Positions 19,769 through 28,765 of a stretch of DNA of 64,000 nucleotides are shown here, one piece after another. The notes beneath the pieces were generated by a model. That model was not told the origin of the DNA and did no database searches. It was given only the letters and a program-made list of their open reading frames with translations. Numbering within the stretch: the first letter of the stretch is position 1; the number at the start of each line of letters is the position of its first letter. Source of the stretch: Aliikangiella marina (GTDB taxonomy: Bacteria > Pseudomonadota > Gammaproteobacteria > Enterobacterales > Kangiellaceae). The position numbers and the translations under genes are program-made. The stretch covers positions 1,488,001 through 1,552,000 of the forward strand of contig NZ_VIKR01000001.1 of the NCBI RefSeq assembly GCF_007004765.1, written 5' to 3'.

Positions 19769-21184
19769 ATGCCAAGACTAAAGTTTTCTGGTTCACGTTT
19801 ATTTGTACTTGATACAAACGTATTGATGCATGACCCCACTTCGATTTTCCGGTTCGCTGAACATAATGTTTACATCCCCATGGTTGTATTGGAAGAACTC
19901 GACGGCGGTAAGAAAGGCTTATCCGAGGTCGCTCGTAATGTAAGACAAGTCAGTCGCTATTTCAATGAACTCATGGAGTCGGCTACCGAGGAAGAAATCA
20001 AACGTGGACTACCCTTAGGCAACTCTCCCTATCTTCCCAAAGAAGAGAGAACCGATGGGCGGTTGTTTTTTCAAACTACTGACTTGGCTACCGATACTCT
20101 CCCTCCAGGAATGATGACCAGTAAAGTCGACAATACCATTGTTAACATTGCGTTGGCGCTCCAACAAGACAACCAAGAAAAACTCGTCACGCTGGTATCA
20201 AAAGACATCAATTTACGAATCAAAAGCAGAATCCTCGGGGTCCACTCGGAAGACTATTTTAATGATCAAGTCCTCGACGACATCGAAACACTTTACACGG
20301 GCCAGAGTGAATTACCCGCTGATTTTTGGGAATCCCATGATAAGGAAATGAAATCATGGAAAGAAGAAGGTCGAACTTTTTACCAAGTCGGTGGACCTTT
20401 GGTCAAAAGCTGGGTCGCCAATCAATTTATCCATTTGCAAGATGGGTCAAACTTCACGGCGATCGTCCGCAAAGTAGAAGATGAGCAAGCGACGATCGAG
20501 TTATGCACTGATCACACTTCGCCATCACACGATATTTGGGGTATCACAGCAAGAAACATTGAACAGAGTTTTGCTTTAAACCTTCTGATGGATCCAGAAA
20601 TCGACTTTGTCACCCTGCAAGGCCCCGCAGGCACCGGTAAGACTTTATTGGCGCTAGCCGCCGCGTTAGAACAAACCATCGAATTAAAACGCTACAACGA
20701 AATTATTGTTACCCGTGTCACTGTTCCGGTTGGTGAAGATATTGGTTTTTTGCCCGGAACTGAAGAAGAAAAAATGAACCCTTGGATGGGCGCGTTTACT
20801 GATAATCTCGAGGTGTTATCCCCCTCACAATCAAACGATGATTGGGGACGACAAGCAACTCAAGATATTCTTCAAAAATGGCTAAAAATTCGCTCTCTCA
20901 ACTTCATGCGAGGGAGAACATTTATCAACAAGTTTGTCATCATCGACGAAGCGCAAAACTTAACGCCCAAACAAATGAAAACCCTTATTACTCGCGCTGG
21001 TCCGGGAACTAAAATGATTTGCCTCGGTAATGTTGCGCAGATCGACACCCCTTACTTAACTGAAGCGAGCTCAGGCTTAACCTATGTTGTCGATAGATTT
21101 AAAAACTGGGCATTTGGTGGGCATATCAAACTTCATAGAGGAGAAAGATCGAGGCTCGCTGATTTCGCTTCCGATAATTTATAA
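19769..21184 (+). CDS. PhoH2-type protein: PIN nuclease domain fused to PhoH ATPase
   Basis: This 471-aa protein has an N-terminal PIN RNase domain (LFVLDTNVLMHD, residues 11-22; further acidic residues in the 20-150 range) and a C-terminal PhoH P-loop ATPase. Walker A GPAGTGKT is at residues 285-292 and Walker B VIIDEAQNL near 390. PhoH2 proteins couple ATP-driven RNA unwinding to RNA cleavage; some belong to toxin-antitoxin-like pairs, but no small antitoxin gene is seen here. It follows bcp by 75 bp and ends at a bidirectional terminator. AAGGAAA precedes the ATG. Confidence 0.93.
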   Translation: MPRLKFSGSRLFVLDTNVLMHDPTSIFRFAEHNVYIPMVVLEELDGGKKGLSEVARNVRQVSRYFNELMESATEEEIKRGLPLGNSPYLPKEERTDGRLFFQTTDLATDTLPPGMMTSKVDNTIVNIALALQQDNQEKLVTLVSKDINLRIKSRILGVHSEDYFNDQVLDDIETLYTGQSELPADFWESHDKEMKSWKEEGRTFYQVGGPLVKSWVANQFIHLQDGSNFTAIVRKVEDEQATIELCTDHTSPSHDIWGITARNIEQSFALNLLMDPEIDFVTLQGPAGTGKTLLALAAALEQTIELKRYNEIIVTRVTVPVGEDIGFLPGTEEEKMNPWMGAFTDNLEVLSPSQSNDDWGRQATQDILQKWLKIRSLNFMRGRTFINKFVIIDEAQNLTPKQMKTLITRAGPGTKMICLGNVAQIDTPYLTEASSGLTYVVDRFKNWAFGGHIKLHRGERSRLADFASDNL

Positions 21185-21283
21185 AGTTGATATTCGAATA
21201 CTCAAACAATCAATGCTTTATAAAACCTGTTTTTGAATAATCAGCAACATAAAAATAAACTAATTAATAATATATCAGTTAAT

Positions 21284-21310
21284 AAAAAAGGTAGCTTAGC
21301 TACCTTTTTT
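21284..21310. terminator. Bidirectional terminator between phoH2 and perM-like
   Basis: A perfect 12-bp inverted repeat (AAAAAAGGTAGC/GCTACCTTTTTT) has a 3-base loop, giving T runs on both strands. It serves the convergent phoH2 and AI-2E transporter genes. Confidence 0.93.
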
Positions 21311-21344
21311 TATTTCCAGCGACTTTCATGCTGCTTGCCTAGGG

Positions 21345-22418
21345 TTAAGTGGCTGAGGGTTCGGGATCGGACTTGGCTTCGTCGAGCGCTTCGATCACAG
21401 CTACAACTAAGGTCGCCAGTGGAATGGCAAAAAATACGCCCCAAAACCCCCAAATACCGCCAAAAAATAAAATTGCGGCAATGATTGCTACTGGATGCAA
21501 GTTGTTAGCTTCCGAAAAGAGTAATGGAACTAATACATTGCCGTCTAATATCTGGATGACAAAATAAGCGACTAATAAGTAGGCGAAGGTTTCATTCGGC
21601 CCCCACTGAATCAAAGCAACTAACGCCACAGGAATTGTTACCAAGGTGGCTCCGATGTAGGGAATTAACACTGAAAAACCGACGAGTACCCCCAGCAATA
21701 ACGCGTAGTTAAGGTCAAAAATCATAAAGGTGACATAACTAACCGTGCCAACAATAAATATTTCGAATACTTTTCCGCGAGCATAAGCGCCAATTTGATC
21801 ATCTACTTCCGCCCAAACTCGATTTGCTAACCCTCTCTCACTCGGCAACCAACGCAATGCCCAGGCGAGAATGAGCTTCTTGTCCTTCATTAAGAAAAAC
21901 ACTAACAAAGGCACCAGAATCATATAAATCATCACAGTTACGATGTTCTTAAAAGATTCCAATGAAAATGAGACCAAATCATTACCGATACTGCCGAAGC
22001 CGCCGCCCAGTTGTTGTATCGTATTCTCAATTCTTTCTCTCGTGATGAATTCCGGATATTTCTCGGGTAAAGTCATCAGCATCGCTTTAATTTCAGCGGC
22101 CATACTCGGCAAATCGCTAAACAAGGTTTCTAATTGTTTTCCTGCAAGCGGGATAATGCCAATTACTATGGTTAAGCTGATAGTACAAAAACCTAAAAAG
22201 ACTAATATCACTGAAGGGAGTCGCGGAAAATTTGCCCTTTCCAACGCAGAAACTCCCCATTCCAAAATATAGGCAATCACGATAGCAACCAGTAACGGCA
22301 TAACAATCGGTCCGACTAGCCATATACCGAGAAAAATAAATAATAAAATTACCGCTAGAATCACGGCTTGTGGATTAGAAAAATTGCGTCTGAACCAACG
22401 CACAAAAAGTTTGGTCAT
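21345..22418 (-). CDS. AI-2E family transporter (PerM/YdiK-like permease)
   Basis: This 357-aa polytopic protein has about eight hydrophobic segments. A hairpin occupies residues 17-60 (AVILAVILLFIFLGIWLV), a long extracytoplasmic helical region residues 85-150, and the C-terminal membrane block carries the family motif LIPYIGATLVTIPVALVAL. The family includes the TqsA autoinducer-2 exporter and Na+(Li+)/H+ antiporter-like members, so the substrate is not predictable. The gene is transcribed with the tusA-like gene just upstream (10 bp gap), and that pairing is common in gammaproteobacteria. Confidence 0.88.
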   Translation of the reverse strand: MTKLFVRWFRRNFSNPQAVILAVILLFIFLGIWLVGPIVMPLLVAIVIAYILEWGVSALERANFPRLPSVILVFLGFCTISLTIVIGIIPLAGKQLETLFSDLPSMAAEIKAMLMTLPEKYPEFITRERIENTIQQLGGGFGSIGNDLVSFSLESFKNIVTVMIYMILVPLLVFFLMKDKKLILAWALRWLPSERGLANRVWAEVDDQIGAYARGKVFEIFIVGTVSYVTFMIFDLNYALLLGVLVGFSVLIPYIGATLVTIPVALVALIQWGPNETFAYLLVAYFVIQILDGNVLVPLLFSEANNLHPVAIIAAILFFGGIWGFWGVFFAIPLATLVVAVIEALDEAKSDPEPSAT

Positions 22419-22428
22419 TATTTATCCC

Positions 22429-22698
22429 TTAAGCCTTTTTAGTCACCCAGTAATGAAACTCATTTTTTACTTGCTTGATTCTTAATTCATGTTCGGTCAT
22501 ATCAATGAACGACTTGAAGTCTCTCTGCGAAGTGGGATCGGTACATCTCACGAAAACAACCTCACCGACTGAAGCTTGGTTGAGTGCTTGTTTCATTTTA
22601 AGCAGTGGCAAAGGACACTTCATTTGCGTCGCATCGACGAGATAATCGGCTGAAATATCTGAATTTTCCGATAAAGGCATGTTTTCTGCACTTTTCAT
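22429..22698 (-). CDS. TusA-family sulfur carrier protein
   Basis: This 89-aa TusA/SirA-like protein carries the family CPxP motif as Cys28-Pro-Leu-Pro, followed by the long amphipathic helix LLKMKQALNQ. The conserved Cys carries persulfide sulfur in tRNA thiolation or other sulfur relays. The 15-20 residue polar N-terminal extension is unusual, and an internal ATG at 22680 is a possible start. Location beside a PerM-like permease resembles the perM-tusA-bepA neighbourhood known in other gammaproteobacteria. Which pathway it serves is not visible. Confidence 0.87.
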   Translation of the reverse strand: MKSAENMPLSENSDISADYLVDATQMKCPLPLLKMKQALNQASVGEVVFVRCTDPTSQRDFKSFIDMTEHELRIKQVKNEFHYWVTKKA

Positions 22699-22798
22699 AA
22701 GTGATAGACTAAAACCAGTTGTTTCGGGAACTTATGATACCTGTCATGTTCTTATAAGCAACTATATTATTTCAGTCTGTATTAATTAGAGAGTTGTT

Positions 22799-24238
22799 TT
22801 GACTAAGTTCATCGTTGCTTTATTAGCCGGTTTGTATGGATTTTGTTCAGCAGTTACTGCTGCAGAATTACCTGATATTGGAAGCAGCTCATCACAGGTA
22901 TTCAGTCTTGTCGATGAGCAAGCACTCGGTGATGATTACATGCGCCAATTAAGAGCAATTGCGCCTATAGTCAATGATGCAGAAATCAATGACTATATTC
23001 AGCACCTCGGTTTCAAACTCGTCGAAAACAACCCAAACGCCCAAGACAGACAATTTTCTTTTTTTGTTATTCGGGAGCGAACCATTAACGCGTTTGCGCT
23101 TCCCGGTGGCTACATCGGCATTCATACCGGGTTGATCACAAAAAGTCAGACGGAGAGCGAACTTGCATCAGTATTAAGCCATGAGGTCGCTCACGTCACT
23201 CAACGACACCTAGCAAGACGGCTTGAATTACAAAACCAACTGACCATTCCGACGTTGGCGGCATTTGCTGCAGCAATATTGATTGCTAGTCAGGCCAGAA
23301 ATTCAGAAACAGGGATCGGTGCAATGGCCAGCGCGCAAGGTTTAGCGCAACAAGCTTTAATTAATCACACTCGCTCTAATGAAGCTGAAGCGGATAGGAT
23401 CGGAATTTCAACCCTATATCGCGCAGGATTTGACCCTCAAGGCGCGATTTCGTTTTTTGAAAAAATGCAAGAAAACACTCGTTACAACTCTAACGCATTT
23501 GAGTTCTTAAGAACTCATCCTTTGTCTCGTTCAAGAATTACCGACGCCCGTTTGAGAGCGAACGAGTACCCTACTCGGCGCATTAGGGATCCCTTGAAGT
23601 ATCATTTGATCAAAGAAAAAGTTAACGCCATTACCACTAAAGTCTCTCCAGTCACTGTAGAGCGACAAGAGAGATTGTTTAAGGACGGCAAAATATCGAC
23701 ACCGGCTCAGCTATATGGGTATGCTATATTTATGATGAGAGCGAAAAAATTTGAGGTTGCCGAGAAGATTCTTAACAACCTTCGTTTCTCTGACGCCAAG
23801 CAGTCGAGTTATGCCATCGCTCTTGCGCAATTAAATATCGAAAGAAAAATGCCCTCAAAATCGGTACCCGTAATTGAAAAAATGCTTTTGCAATCGCCAG
23901 GGAATCAAGCGCTCGTTGAAACTTTGGCCGAGCTTTACCTCGCCAACAATCAGTTTGAGGAAGCTCGAGAGCTTTTACTCAGTAACGTCCATATGACAGA
24001 GTACGCGCCCTATCTGTTAAAGCTGTTGGCCGAAGCACAAGAAGGCTCGGGGCGACGCTCGGAAGTTTACGAAACAGAGGGAAACTTTTTGTTAGCGATG
24101 GGTGACTTGGGGGGCGCTCGATTACAGTTTGAACAAGCCTTAAATGTGCACACTGATGACCCTTATGCGCGTTCGCGAATTAATTCTCAAATCAACAGAA
24201 TAAGAGAATACTTAAGGCAAAGATCGCTCAGAAATTAG
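22799..24238 (+). CDS. bepA: Periplasmic M48 metalloprotease with TPR repeats, BepA-like
   Basis: BepA is a periplasmic chaperone/protease that supports assembly of LptD and other outer-membrane proteins and degrades stalled ones. The 479-aa protein (E. coli 487) has a signal peptide (core about 4-18, cleavage near AVTAA), the zinc motif HEVAH at residues 128-132, and the downstream Glu ligand in NEAEADRIG. C-terminal TPR-type helices cover about 300-470. The start is TTG at 22799 with GAGAG upstream. It is divergent from the tusA-like gene. Confidence 0.94.
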   Translation: MTKFIVALLAGLYGFCSAVTAAELPDIGSSSSQVFSLVDEQALGDDYMRQLRAIAPIVNDAEINDYIQHLGFKLVENNPNAQDRQFSFFVIRERTINAFALPGGYIGIHTGLITKSQTESELASVLSHEVAHVTQRHLARRLELQNQLTIPTLAAFAAAILIASQARNSETGIGAMASAQGLAQQALINHTRSNEAEADRIGISTLYRAGFDPQGAISFFEKMQENTRYNSNAFEFLRTHPLSRSRITDARLRANEYPTRRIRDPLKYHLIKEKVNAITTKVSPVTVERQERLFKDGKISTPAQLYGYAIFMMRAKKFEVAEKILNNLRFSDAKQSSYAIALAQLNIERKMPSKSVPVIEKMLLQSPGNQALVETLAELYLANNQFEEARELLLSNVHMTEYAPYLLKLLAEAQEGSGRRSEVYETEGNFLLAMGDLGGARLQFEQALNVHTDDPYARSRINSQINRIREYLRQRSLRN

Positions 24239-24245
24239 CAGTCAA

Positions 24246-24563
24246 TTAGGCGAAAAAATCAATCCCAACTAATTGATCAATCTCTTCTCGTCGTAACAGG
24301 TCTTGGTTTAATTGATACTGATTAACGGGAGAAGCTGTTGGGGTGCTCTGTTCGGGCCGGACTAATCTTAGATCCTCCTCAATATCGCTCAAATTTCGAG
24401 TATTGGTAATCGCTGGAATTAGCCTTACATCTCGATTTCGCTGAACGTTGGATTCTTCCGGCTGGCGCTGAGCTATTTCATTATCGCGACGAACCGGCTG
24501 ATTATTTCGCGAGATAGTTTCGAAATTGCTACTTGCTATACTTATTGGAGGGATCTGAGGCAT
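24246..24563 (-). CDS. Small disordered N/R/Q-rich protein
   Basis: This 105-aa product is unrecognised, polar and probably disordered. Its start MPQIPPISIASSNF resembles the 100-aa protein at 12207-12509 (MALPPITSSNISF), and both continue into N/Q/R/E-rich sequence. There is no signal, membrane segment or Cys. The ribosome site is weak (GGAAG about 13 bases from the ATG). It converges with bepA with a 7-bp gap and lies 182 bp downstream of tsaB. Confidence 0.55.
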   Translation of the reverse strand: MPQIPPISIASSNFETISRNNQPVRRDNEIAQRQPEESNVQRNRDVRLIPAITNTRNLSDIEEDLRLVRPEQSTPTASPVNQYQLNQDLLRREEIDQLVGIDFFA

Positions 24564-24745
24564 GCTTTTATCAATCGCTTCCAGTGAATTCTTTGGATTT
24601 GTTCATACTCGCTTATCCTTGTTGCCTACTTTCCTTGTGACCTGCATTCCCGTAAACACTTGTCGCATTGTTTTAATGAGTCGATTTACAAGAACAGGAC
24701 TGGCATGCCTTTCCGGCACTTAAGTATAGTGTAATTTTTGGTCAA

Positions 24746-25498
24746 TTAACTAGTTTTCGCTTTTTTCTCAGCCACTTTATTCCGCAAATAACTCGGTTGT
24801 AAGTCAGCAGGACTCAGTAAATTGCCTTTTTTAAACGCGATTTTTGCCCAACTCAACCCCGTTTCTGCTCTAGGAAACTGCGCCTCGATTAGCTGCTCAT
24901 AATTGATACCATTGTTTTTGAAATCCGTCTCATAGGCAGCCCAGCCGGAGCCCGCAAGGCTAAAGATTCTCTTGCAGGTATCTTGTTCGTCTTCACCAGT
25001 TTCGGTTTGTTTGCCCCGATTGAAAGCTGCCGCAACTGATTTCGCGGTAATATAACGAGGTGAAATTACAACTTCTGATTCTAAGTTTTCAGCATGACCA
25101 CTCTCATCTCGCCTAAAAGGCGCGAAATAGACTTCCCCCATCCTGGCATCAATGGCCGCTAAACAAAAGTCTCCCGAATTTACTTTAAAAGCTTGTTGAG
25201 CTAAACAATACAACCCTGACACAGCGATAGTCGGCAGTTGAGCACCATAAGCGAGTCCTTGAGCGACTGATACGCCGATGCGTATTCCGGTAAACGCGCC
25301 AGGTCCTACATTGCATGCGATTGCATCGAGTTGGTTAAGCGACAAATCAGAATCGGCTAGTAATGACTCGACCATCGGCAGAAGTAAGGCAGCATGCTGT
25401 CTCGGTGCCACTCGATACTCTTGGGTGATTTCAGTACCATTTAATAGGGCTACAGAACACGCCTCGGTTGCAGCATCTATGCAAAGAATTTTACTCAT
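24746..25498 (-). CDS. tsaB: tRNA threonylcarbamoyladenosine (t6A) biosynthesis protein TsaB
   Basis: TsaB is the ASKHA-fold partner of TsaD and TsaE in making t6A37 on ANN-decoding tRNAs. The 250-aa length fits (E. coli 231). Motifs: ILCIDAATEACSVAL at the start and NVGPGAFTGIRIGVS near residue 64. It is 6 bp downstream of yoaA, the same pairing as in E. coli, which strengthens both calls. A linker rich in Glu/Thr around residues 158-170 is longer than usual. Confidence 0.95.
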   Translation of the reverse strand: MSKILCIDAATEACSVALLNGTEITQEYRVAPRQHAALLLPMVESLLADSDLSLNQLDAIACNVGPGAFTGIRIGVSVAQGLAYGAQLPTIAVSGLYCLAQQAFKVNSGDFCLAAIDARMGEVYFAPFRRDESGHAENLESEVVISPRYITAKSVAAAFNRGKQTETGEDEQDTCKRIFSLAGSGWAAYETDFKNNGINYEQLIEAQFPRAETGLSWAKIAFKKGNLLSPADLQPSYLRNKVAEKKAKTS

Positions 25499-25504
25499 GG
25501 AGCG

Positions 25505-27502
25505 TCATATTGATGAATTTGCGGGGATTATATCAGCCAAAAACGCTTCCACCAATCTAAGCTCTCGAGTTCGCCGCATATCGGGCAAACTATTAACAAA
25601 AATTTCGCCATACTGTTTGCCGACTAAGCGAGGGTCGCAGATGACAACGACTCCTTTATCATTGACGCTTCTGATCAGTCGGCCGCAACCTTGTTTTAAC
25701 GATAGCACCGCTTCGGGTATTTGTAATTCGAAAAATGGGTTGCCTCCTTGAGATTTACATTCCGCCATTTTCGCGTTGAGTATTGGATCATCCGGTGGAG
25801 CAAAAGGCAATTTGTCGATAACGACGAGCACCAGCGCATCACCACTAACATCAACACCTTCCCAAAAGCTGCCGGTTGCAAGTAAAACCGAATTCGGTGT
25901 TTCGATAAACCGCTTGAGTAACTCTGCTTTACTCGCTTCACCCTGCACTAAACACTCAAATTGATTCACCGCTTTTAACAATTCGGCGCCATTTTTAAGC
26001 GCTCTGTGACTGGTGAAAAGCACAAAAGCTCGACCTTGGACCATTTGTAAAAGGGGCAAAATCGACTCTATCACCCTGTCGGTATGTTGAGGCGAGCGTG
26101 CTGATGGTAAACCCCGAGGAACATATAATAGGGATTGATTAGGGTAATCAAAAGAGGATGGTAAATTGAGGGTTTTAACCTCTCCCCAGCCCAAAGCATC
26201 GATGTAATGTTTAAAACTCTCATCCACACTGAGCGTCGCCGAAGTCATTATCCAACTCGATTGAGCGTACCTTTGTCTGCTTTGGGTAAACAAATTCGCG
26301 ACATTGAGCGGTGTGGTATTGAGCCTAAAGCCACTTTTCATGGTCTCAAACCAATTGATTCTCGCCCCTGCAAACAGCCCGCCCTCCTCATCACTCTTTG
26401 CATTAACTTGGTGATTGTTGTCATCCGTTTGACTTGATGACTTAAACCGGTTTAATGTGTGGCGAATTGCCATGAGCCGCTCGAAGCAAGATTCTAACAC
26501 TTTTGTTCTTGTAGAGTTAACTTTAACAACTTCATATAGTTTATTGATTTTTATAACTAATTCGTTAAATTCCTTCTCAACCAAGTGGTTCGGATTCCAA
26601 TCTTCTCGGGAGTCAAATTCAGGTAGCGCGAGACGAAATTCTTTCACTTGTTTTGCCAGTCTTTGGGCGTCCAACATGAGATCTTTCACATCAGTCACTT
26701 GAGTCCGATATTCAAGTTCAAGCTCTCGGCAAAGCTCGTTCAATTGGCGACTGGATACCGCTTCGCCATAAAATTGGTAGGCGGTCTTAGCGAGATGATG
26801 TGCTTCATCAATTACAAACACATCGGTATCAGGGAGTAACTCTCCAAATCCATCCTCTTTGAGTACCAGATCGGCTAACAACAAATGATGGTTGACCACT
26901 AATACTTGTGCTTTTCGCGCTCTTTCTCTCGCACCGGCTAAGAAACATTTATCAAAAAATGGACAGTCTTGCCCCAAACAGTTGTCTGAGGTGCTGGTCA
27001 CAAAAGGGATTACCGGCGAATCTTCTGGTAATGGCGACAACTCTCCCAAATCACCTGAGGTGGTTTTCTCACGCCACAAATTGACTAAACCTAAGTGCTT
27101 CACAGCTCTCGGATCGGGTAAGCGACCAGACGCTAAGGTCGATTCCAGTCGATATTCACAGAGATAGTTATTGCGGCCTTTTAGAAGCGCCACCTGAGGC
27201 GAAATTTCAAGTATTTTGAGTAAAGCGGGCAAGTCTCTCTTAAACAACTGATCTTGGAGGTTTTTAGTGCCCGTTGAGATTACGACTTGTTTTTCAGACA
27301 AAAGCGCCGGTAACAGATAGGCGAACGTTTTGCCAACCCCGGTCCCCGCTTCTACCAGCAAGTTTTCACCATTAACTATTGCATCATGCACGGCTTGCGC
27401 CATAGCTTGTTGCTCTTCTCGCGGTTTAAACTTTGGATTATGTTTGGCAAAAGGTCCTGACTCGCCCAAATAATAGCGAATATCAATATTTGATTCGCTC
27501 AA
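25505..27502 (-). CDS. yoaA: ATP-dependent DNA helicase YoaA (DinG/XPD-like, 4Fe-4S)
   Basis: This 665-aa superfamily 2 helicase is of the XPD/DinG group. Walker A is VEAGTGVGKT (about residues 51-60), the DEAH box VIDEAHHLA, and the iron-sulfur cysteines lie in YLCEYR, NCLGQDCPFFDKC. The helicase C-terminal motifs include SFWEGVD and QGCGRLIR. In E. coli YoaA works with the polymerase III chi subunit in repair of damaged forks. The start codon is TTG, overlapping the TGA stop of the upstream gene (TTGA). The gene is followed immediately by tsaB. Confidence 0.94.
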   Translation of the reverse strand: MSESNIDIRYYLGESGPFAKHNPKFKPREEQQAMAQAVHDAIVNGENLLVEAGTGVGKTFAYLLPALLSEKQVVISTGTKNLQDQLFKRDLPALLKILEISPQVALLKGRNNYLCEYRLESTLASGRLPDPRAVKHLGLVNLWREKTTSGDLGELSPLPEDSPVIPFVTSTSDNCLGQDCPFFDKCFLAGARERARKAQVLVVNHHLLLADLVLKEDGFGELLPDTDVFVIDEAHHLAKTAYQFYGEAVSSRQLNELCRELELEYRTQVTDVKDLMLDAQRLAKQVKEFRLALPEFDSREDWNPNHLVEKEFNELVIKINKLYEVVKVNSTRTKVLESCFERLMAIRHTLNRFKSSSQTDDNNHQVNAKSDEEGGLFAGARINWFETMKSGFRLNTTPLNVANLFTQSRQRYAQSSWIMTSATLSVDESFKHYIDALGWGEVKTLNLPSSFDYPNQSLLYVPRGLPSARSPQHTDRVIESILPLLQMVQGRAFVLFTSHRALKNGAELLKAVNQFECLVQGEASKAELLKRFIETPNSVLLATGSFWEGVDVSGDALVLVVIDKLPFAPPDDPILNAKMAECKSQGGNPFFELQIPEAVLSLKQGCGRLIRSVNDKGVVVICDPRLVGKQYGEIFVNSLPDMRRTRELRLVEAFLADIIPANSSI

Positions 27503-28011
27503 GAGTCATGCTTCCAAACTAATTCGCCGATCGCTTTATACTTCGCCACCGTCATCGACCCTCTTTTGTCTTTTGGTGAGTTCGCCAATTCAGATTCAAT
27601 TTTTTGGCGATTAATACGATAAATTTCTACCGGCTGATAATCAGCATCATAAATAACCATTAACAGAGAGTCCCAGTCGACATCGAGACTAACTTGACCG
27701 AGCTTTTGGCGAGCTTTACCACCTTTAAATATGACCCGCCCTTTGATTAAATACCGGTGTGACTCAGTTGCTTCATCAACTGCATCAAATGGGTATTCTT
27801 TAGGCGTTTTTAATAGCTTAAGTTTTTCAATGGCATCAAATCGTGCAAGCTCTGCAGTCACCGGTAAAGCATGCCCGGTGGCTTCGCGGTATTCAGCAGC
27901 AACAATTCTGGTTTGTTCCATTAAAACAGAAACATCGAATGTATCACTCGACGCTGTTCCGATATCGATTTTTTCCGTTTTGTGCGCGCTGTCGGTCAAT
28001 TTTTGTCTCAA
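27499..28011 (-). CDS. DUF6998-like protein with degenerate PD-(D/E)XK-like core
   Basis: This 170-aa protein has central pattern ATGHALPVTAELARFDA, then PFDAVDE and YLIKGRVIF, then VSLDVDWDSLLMVIYDADYQPVEI (split as LDVDWDSLLMVIYD and ADYQPVEI), ending MTVAKYKAIGELVW. From memory this fits a conserved family (DUF6998) whose 'D...IKGR' core resembles a restriction-endonuclease fold; the usual acidic or Gln residue two before the Lys is Leu here, so catalysis is doubtful. It uses TTG with GGA six bases upstream and overlaps yoaA (TTGA), implying coupled translation with the helicase. A role in DNA binding or repair is inference. Confidence 0.7.
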   Translation of the reverse strand: MRQKLTDSAHKTEKIDIGTASSDTFDVSVLMEQTRIVAAEYREATGHALPVTAELARFDAIEKLKLLKTPKEYPFDAVDEATESHRYLIKGRVIFKGGKARQKLGQVSLDVDWDSLLMVIYDADYQPVEIYRINRQKIESELANSPKDKRGSMTVAKYKAIGELVWKHDS

Positions 28012-28118
28012 CTTTTTCCGATTAGATTCAAAAGCATGATGCCATGATAGCTAGCGATAATACGCGCTGATTATAACTGGCTGAGCGATGGTTTAATAGG
28101 CTATCGTTCGCGCATTAT

Positions 28119-28379
28119 TTAAACTTTAAAATCGATTTTGGTGTTTAGTTTTTGCTTACCGTCGTTATCGTAAGTCGCTGCGTCAAGAACAGGTTCTTCG
28201 CTTTTGGGCGCAGCGCGCTTTTTCGCTTCCTTCTTCGCCGCATTTTTTTCACGAGATTGAGTGAACACCTGCGGTTCATCACTTGTTTTGGTCACTTTTT
28301 TCGTCTTATTGGTTTTCAACTTGGTTGACCTATTTTTAACCACAGTGACAACTTTATCTAACGGGATATTGTTTTGCAT
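28119..28379 (-). CDS. Small Lys-rich hypothetical protein
   Basis: This unrecognised 86-aa protein is rich in Lys, Thr, Ala and Glu (REKNAAKKEAKKRAAPK), without signal or membrane segment and probably disordered. The C-terminus (AATYDNDGKQKLNTKIDFKV) is less charged. The ribosome site is weak. It sits 107 bp upstream of the DUF6998-like gene in the same direction. It could be a small nucleic-acid-associated protein, but nothing in the sequence proves this, and it may be a spurious frame. Confidence 0.45.
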   Translation of the reverse strand: MQNNIPLDKVVTVVKNRSTKLKTNKTKKVTKTSDEPQVFTQSREKNAAKKEAKKRAAPKSEEPVLDAATYDNDGKQKLNTKIDFKV

Positions 28380-28765
28380 CGCTCATTCACTTTCTACAAT
28401 TCATTCTACTGGTTTGGACTTGTAGTTTATTTTGCTCTCAGTTTTTTTACACCGGTTGTCCTTAAAGTTGACTCATTCAGTGCAGGAACGTAAATCCATC
28501 GAAGCTTTATCAATCTTTTAAGCTTGTTGTGTAATCCCACTCCCTCCACTTAAGTTTACATAAGTCATTGAAAAATCGCTACCTATTGGTTAATCTGAGC
28601 GAAATATTGGGGAGTTGCTATACTCTATTCAGCAATATACCTAACGGCAAGATTCAGCAATATACCTAACGGCAAGGGAAACGCTTCGAGTTGGTAGTAA
28701 TAAGCGAAAATACCTTAAAGTTATCCTTAACGACTTAGTTCAATAATTATAAGGAACAAACTTTG
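28380..28765. other. Divergent intergenic region upstream of lon-like gene
   Basis: These 386 bp hold no gene. They contain a perfect 25-bp tandem duplication (28627-28676) and presumably promoters for the lon-like gene and the 86-aa gene. No clear heat-shock promoter was recognised by eye. Confidence 0.5.
28627..28676. repeat. 25-bp perfect tandem duplication
   Basis: Two identical copies of ATTCAGCAATATACCTAACG + GCAAG lie head to tail (28627-28651 and 28652-28676), about 90 bp before the lon-like start codon. With only two copies and no spacer it is not a CRISPR. It may be a slippage event or a duplicated binding site. Confidence 0.9.

Noticed and set aside
19769-21184. PhoH2 as half of a toxin-antitoxin pair
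   Set aside because: The gene before it is bcp with a normal intergenic gap; no small antitoxin-like ORF overlaps or precedes phoH2.
28627-28676. Possible CRISPR repeat
   Set aside because: Only two copies, directly adjacent with no spacer, and no cas genes in the window; a tandem duplication explains it.
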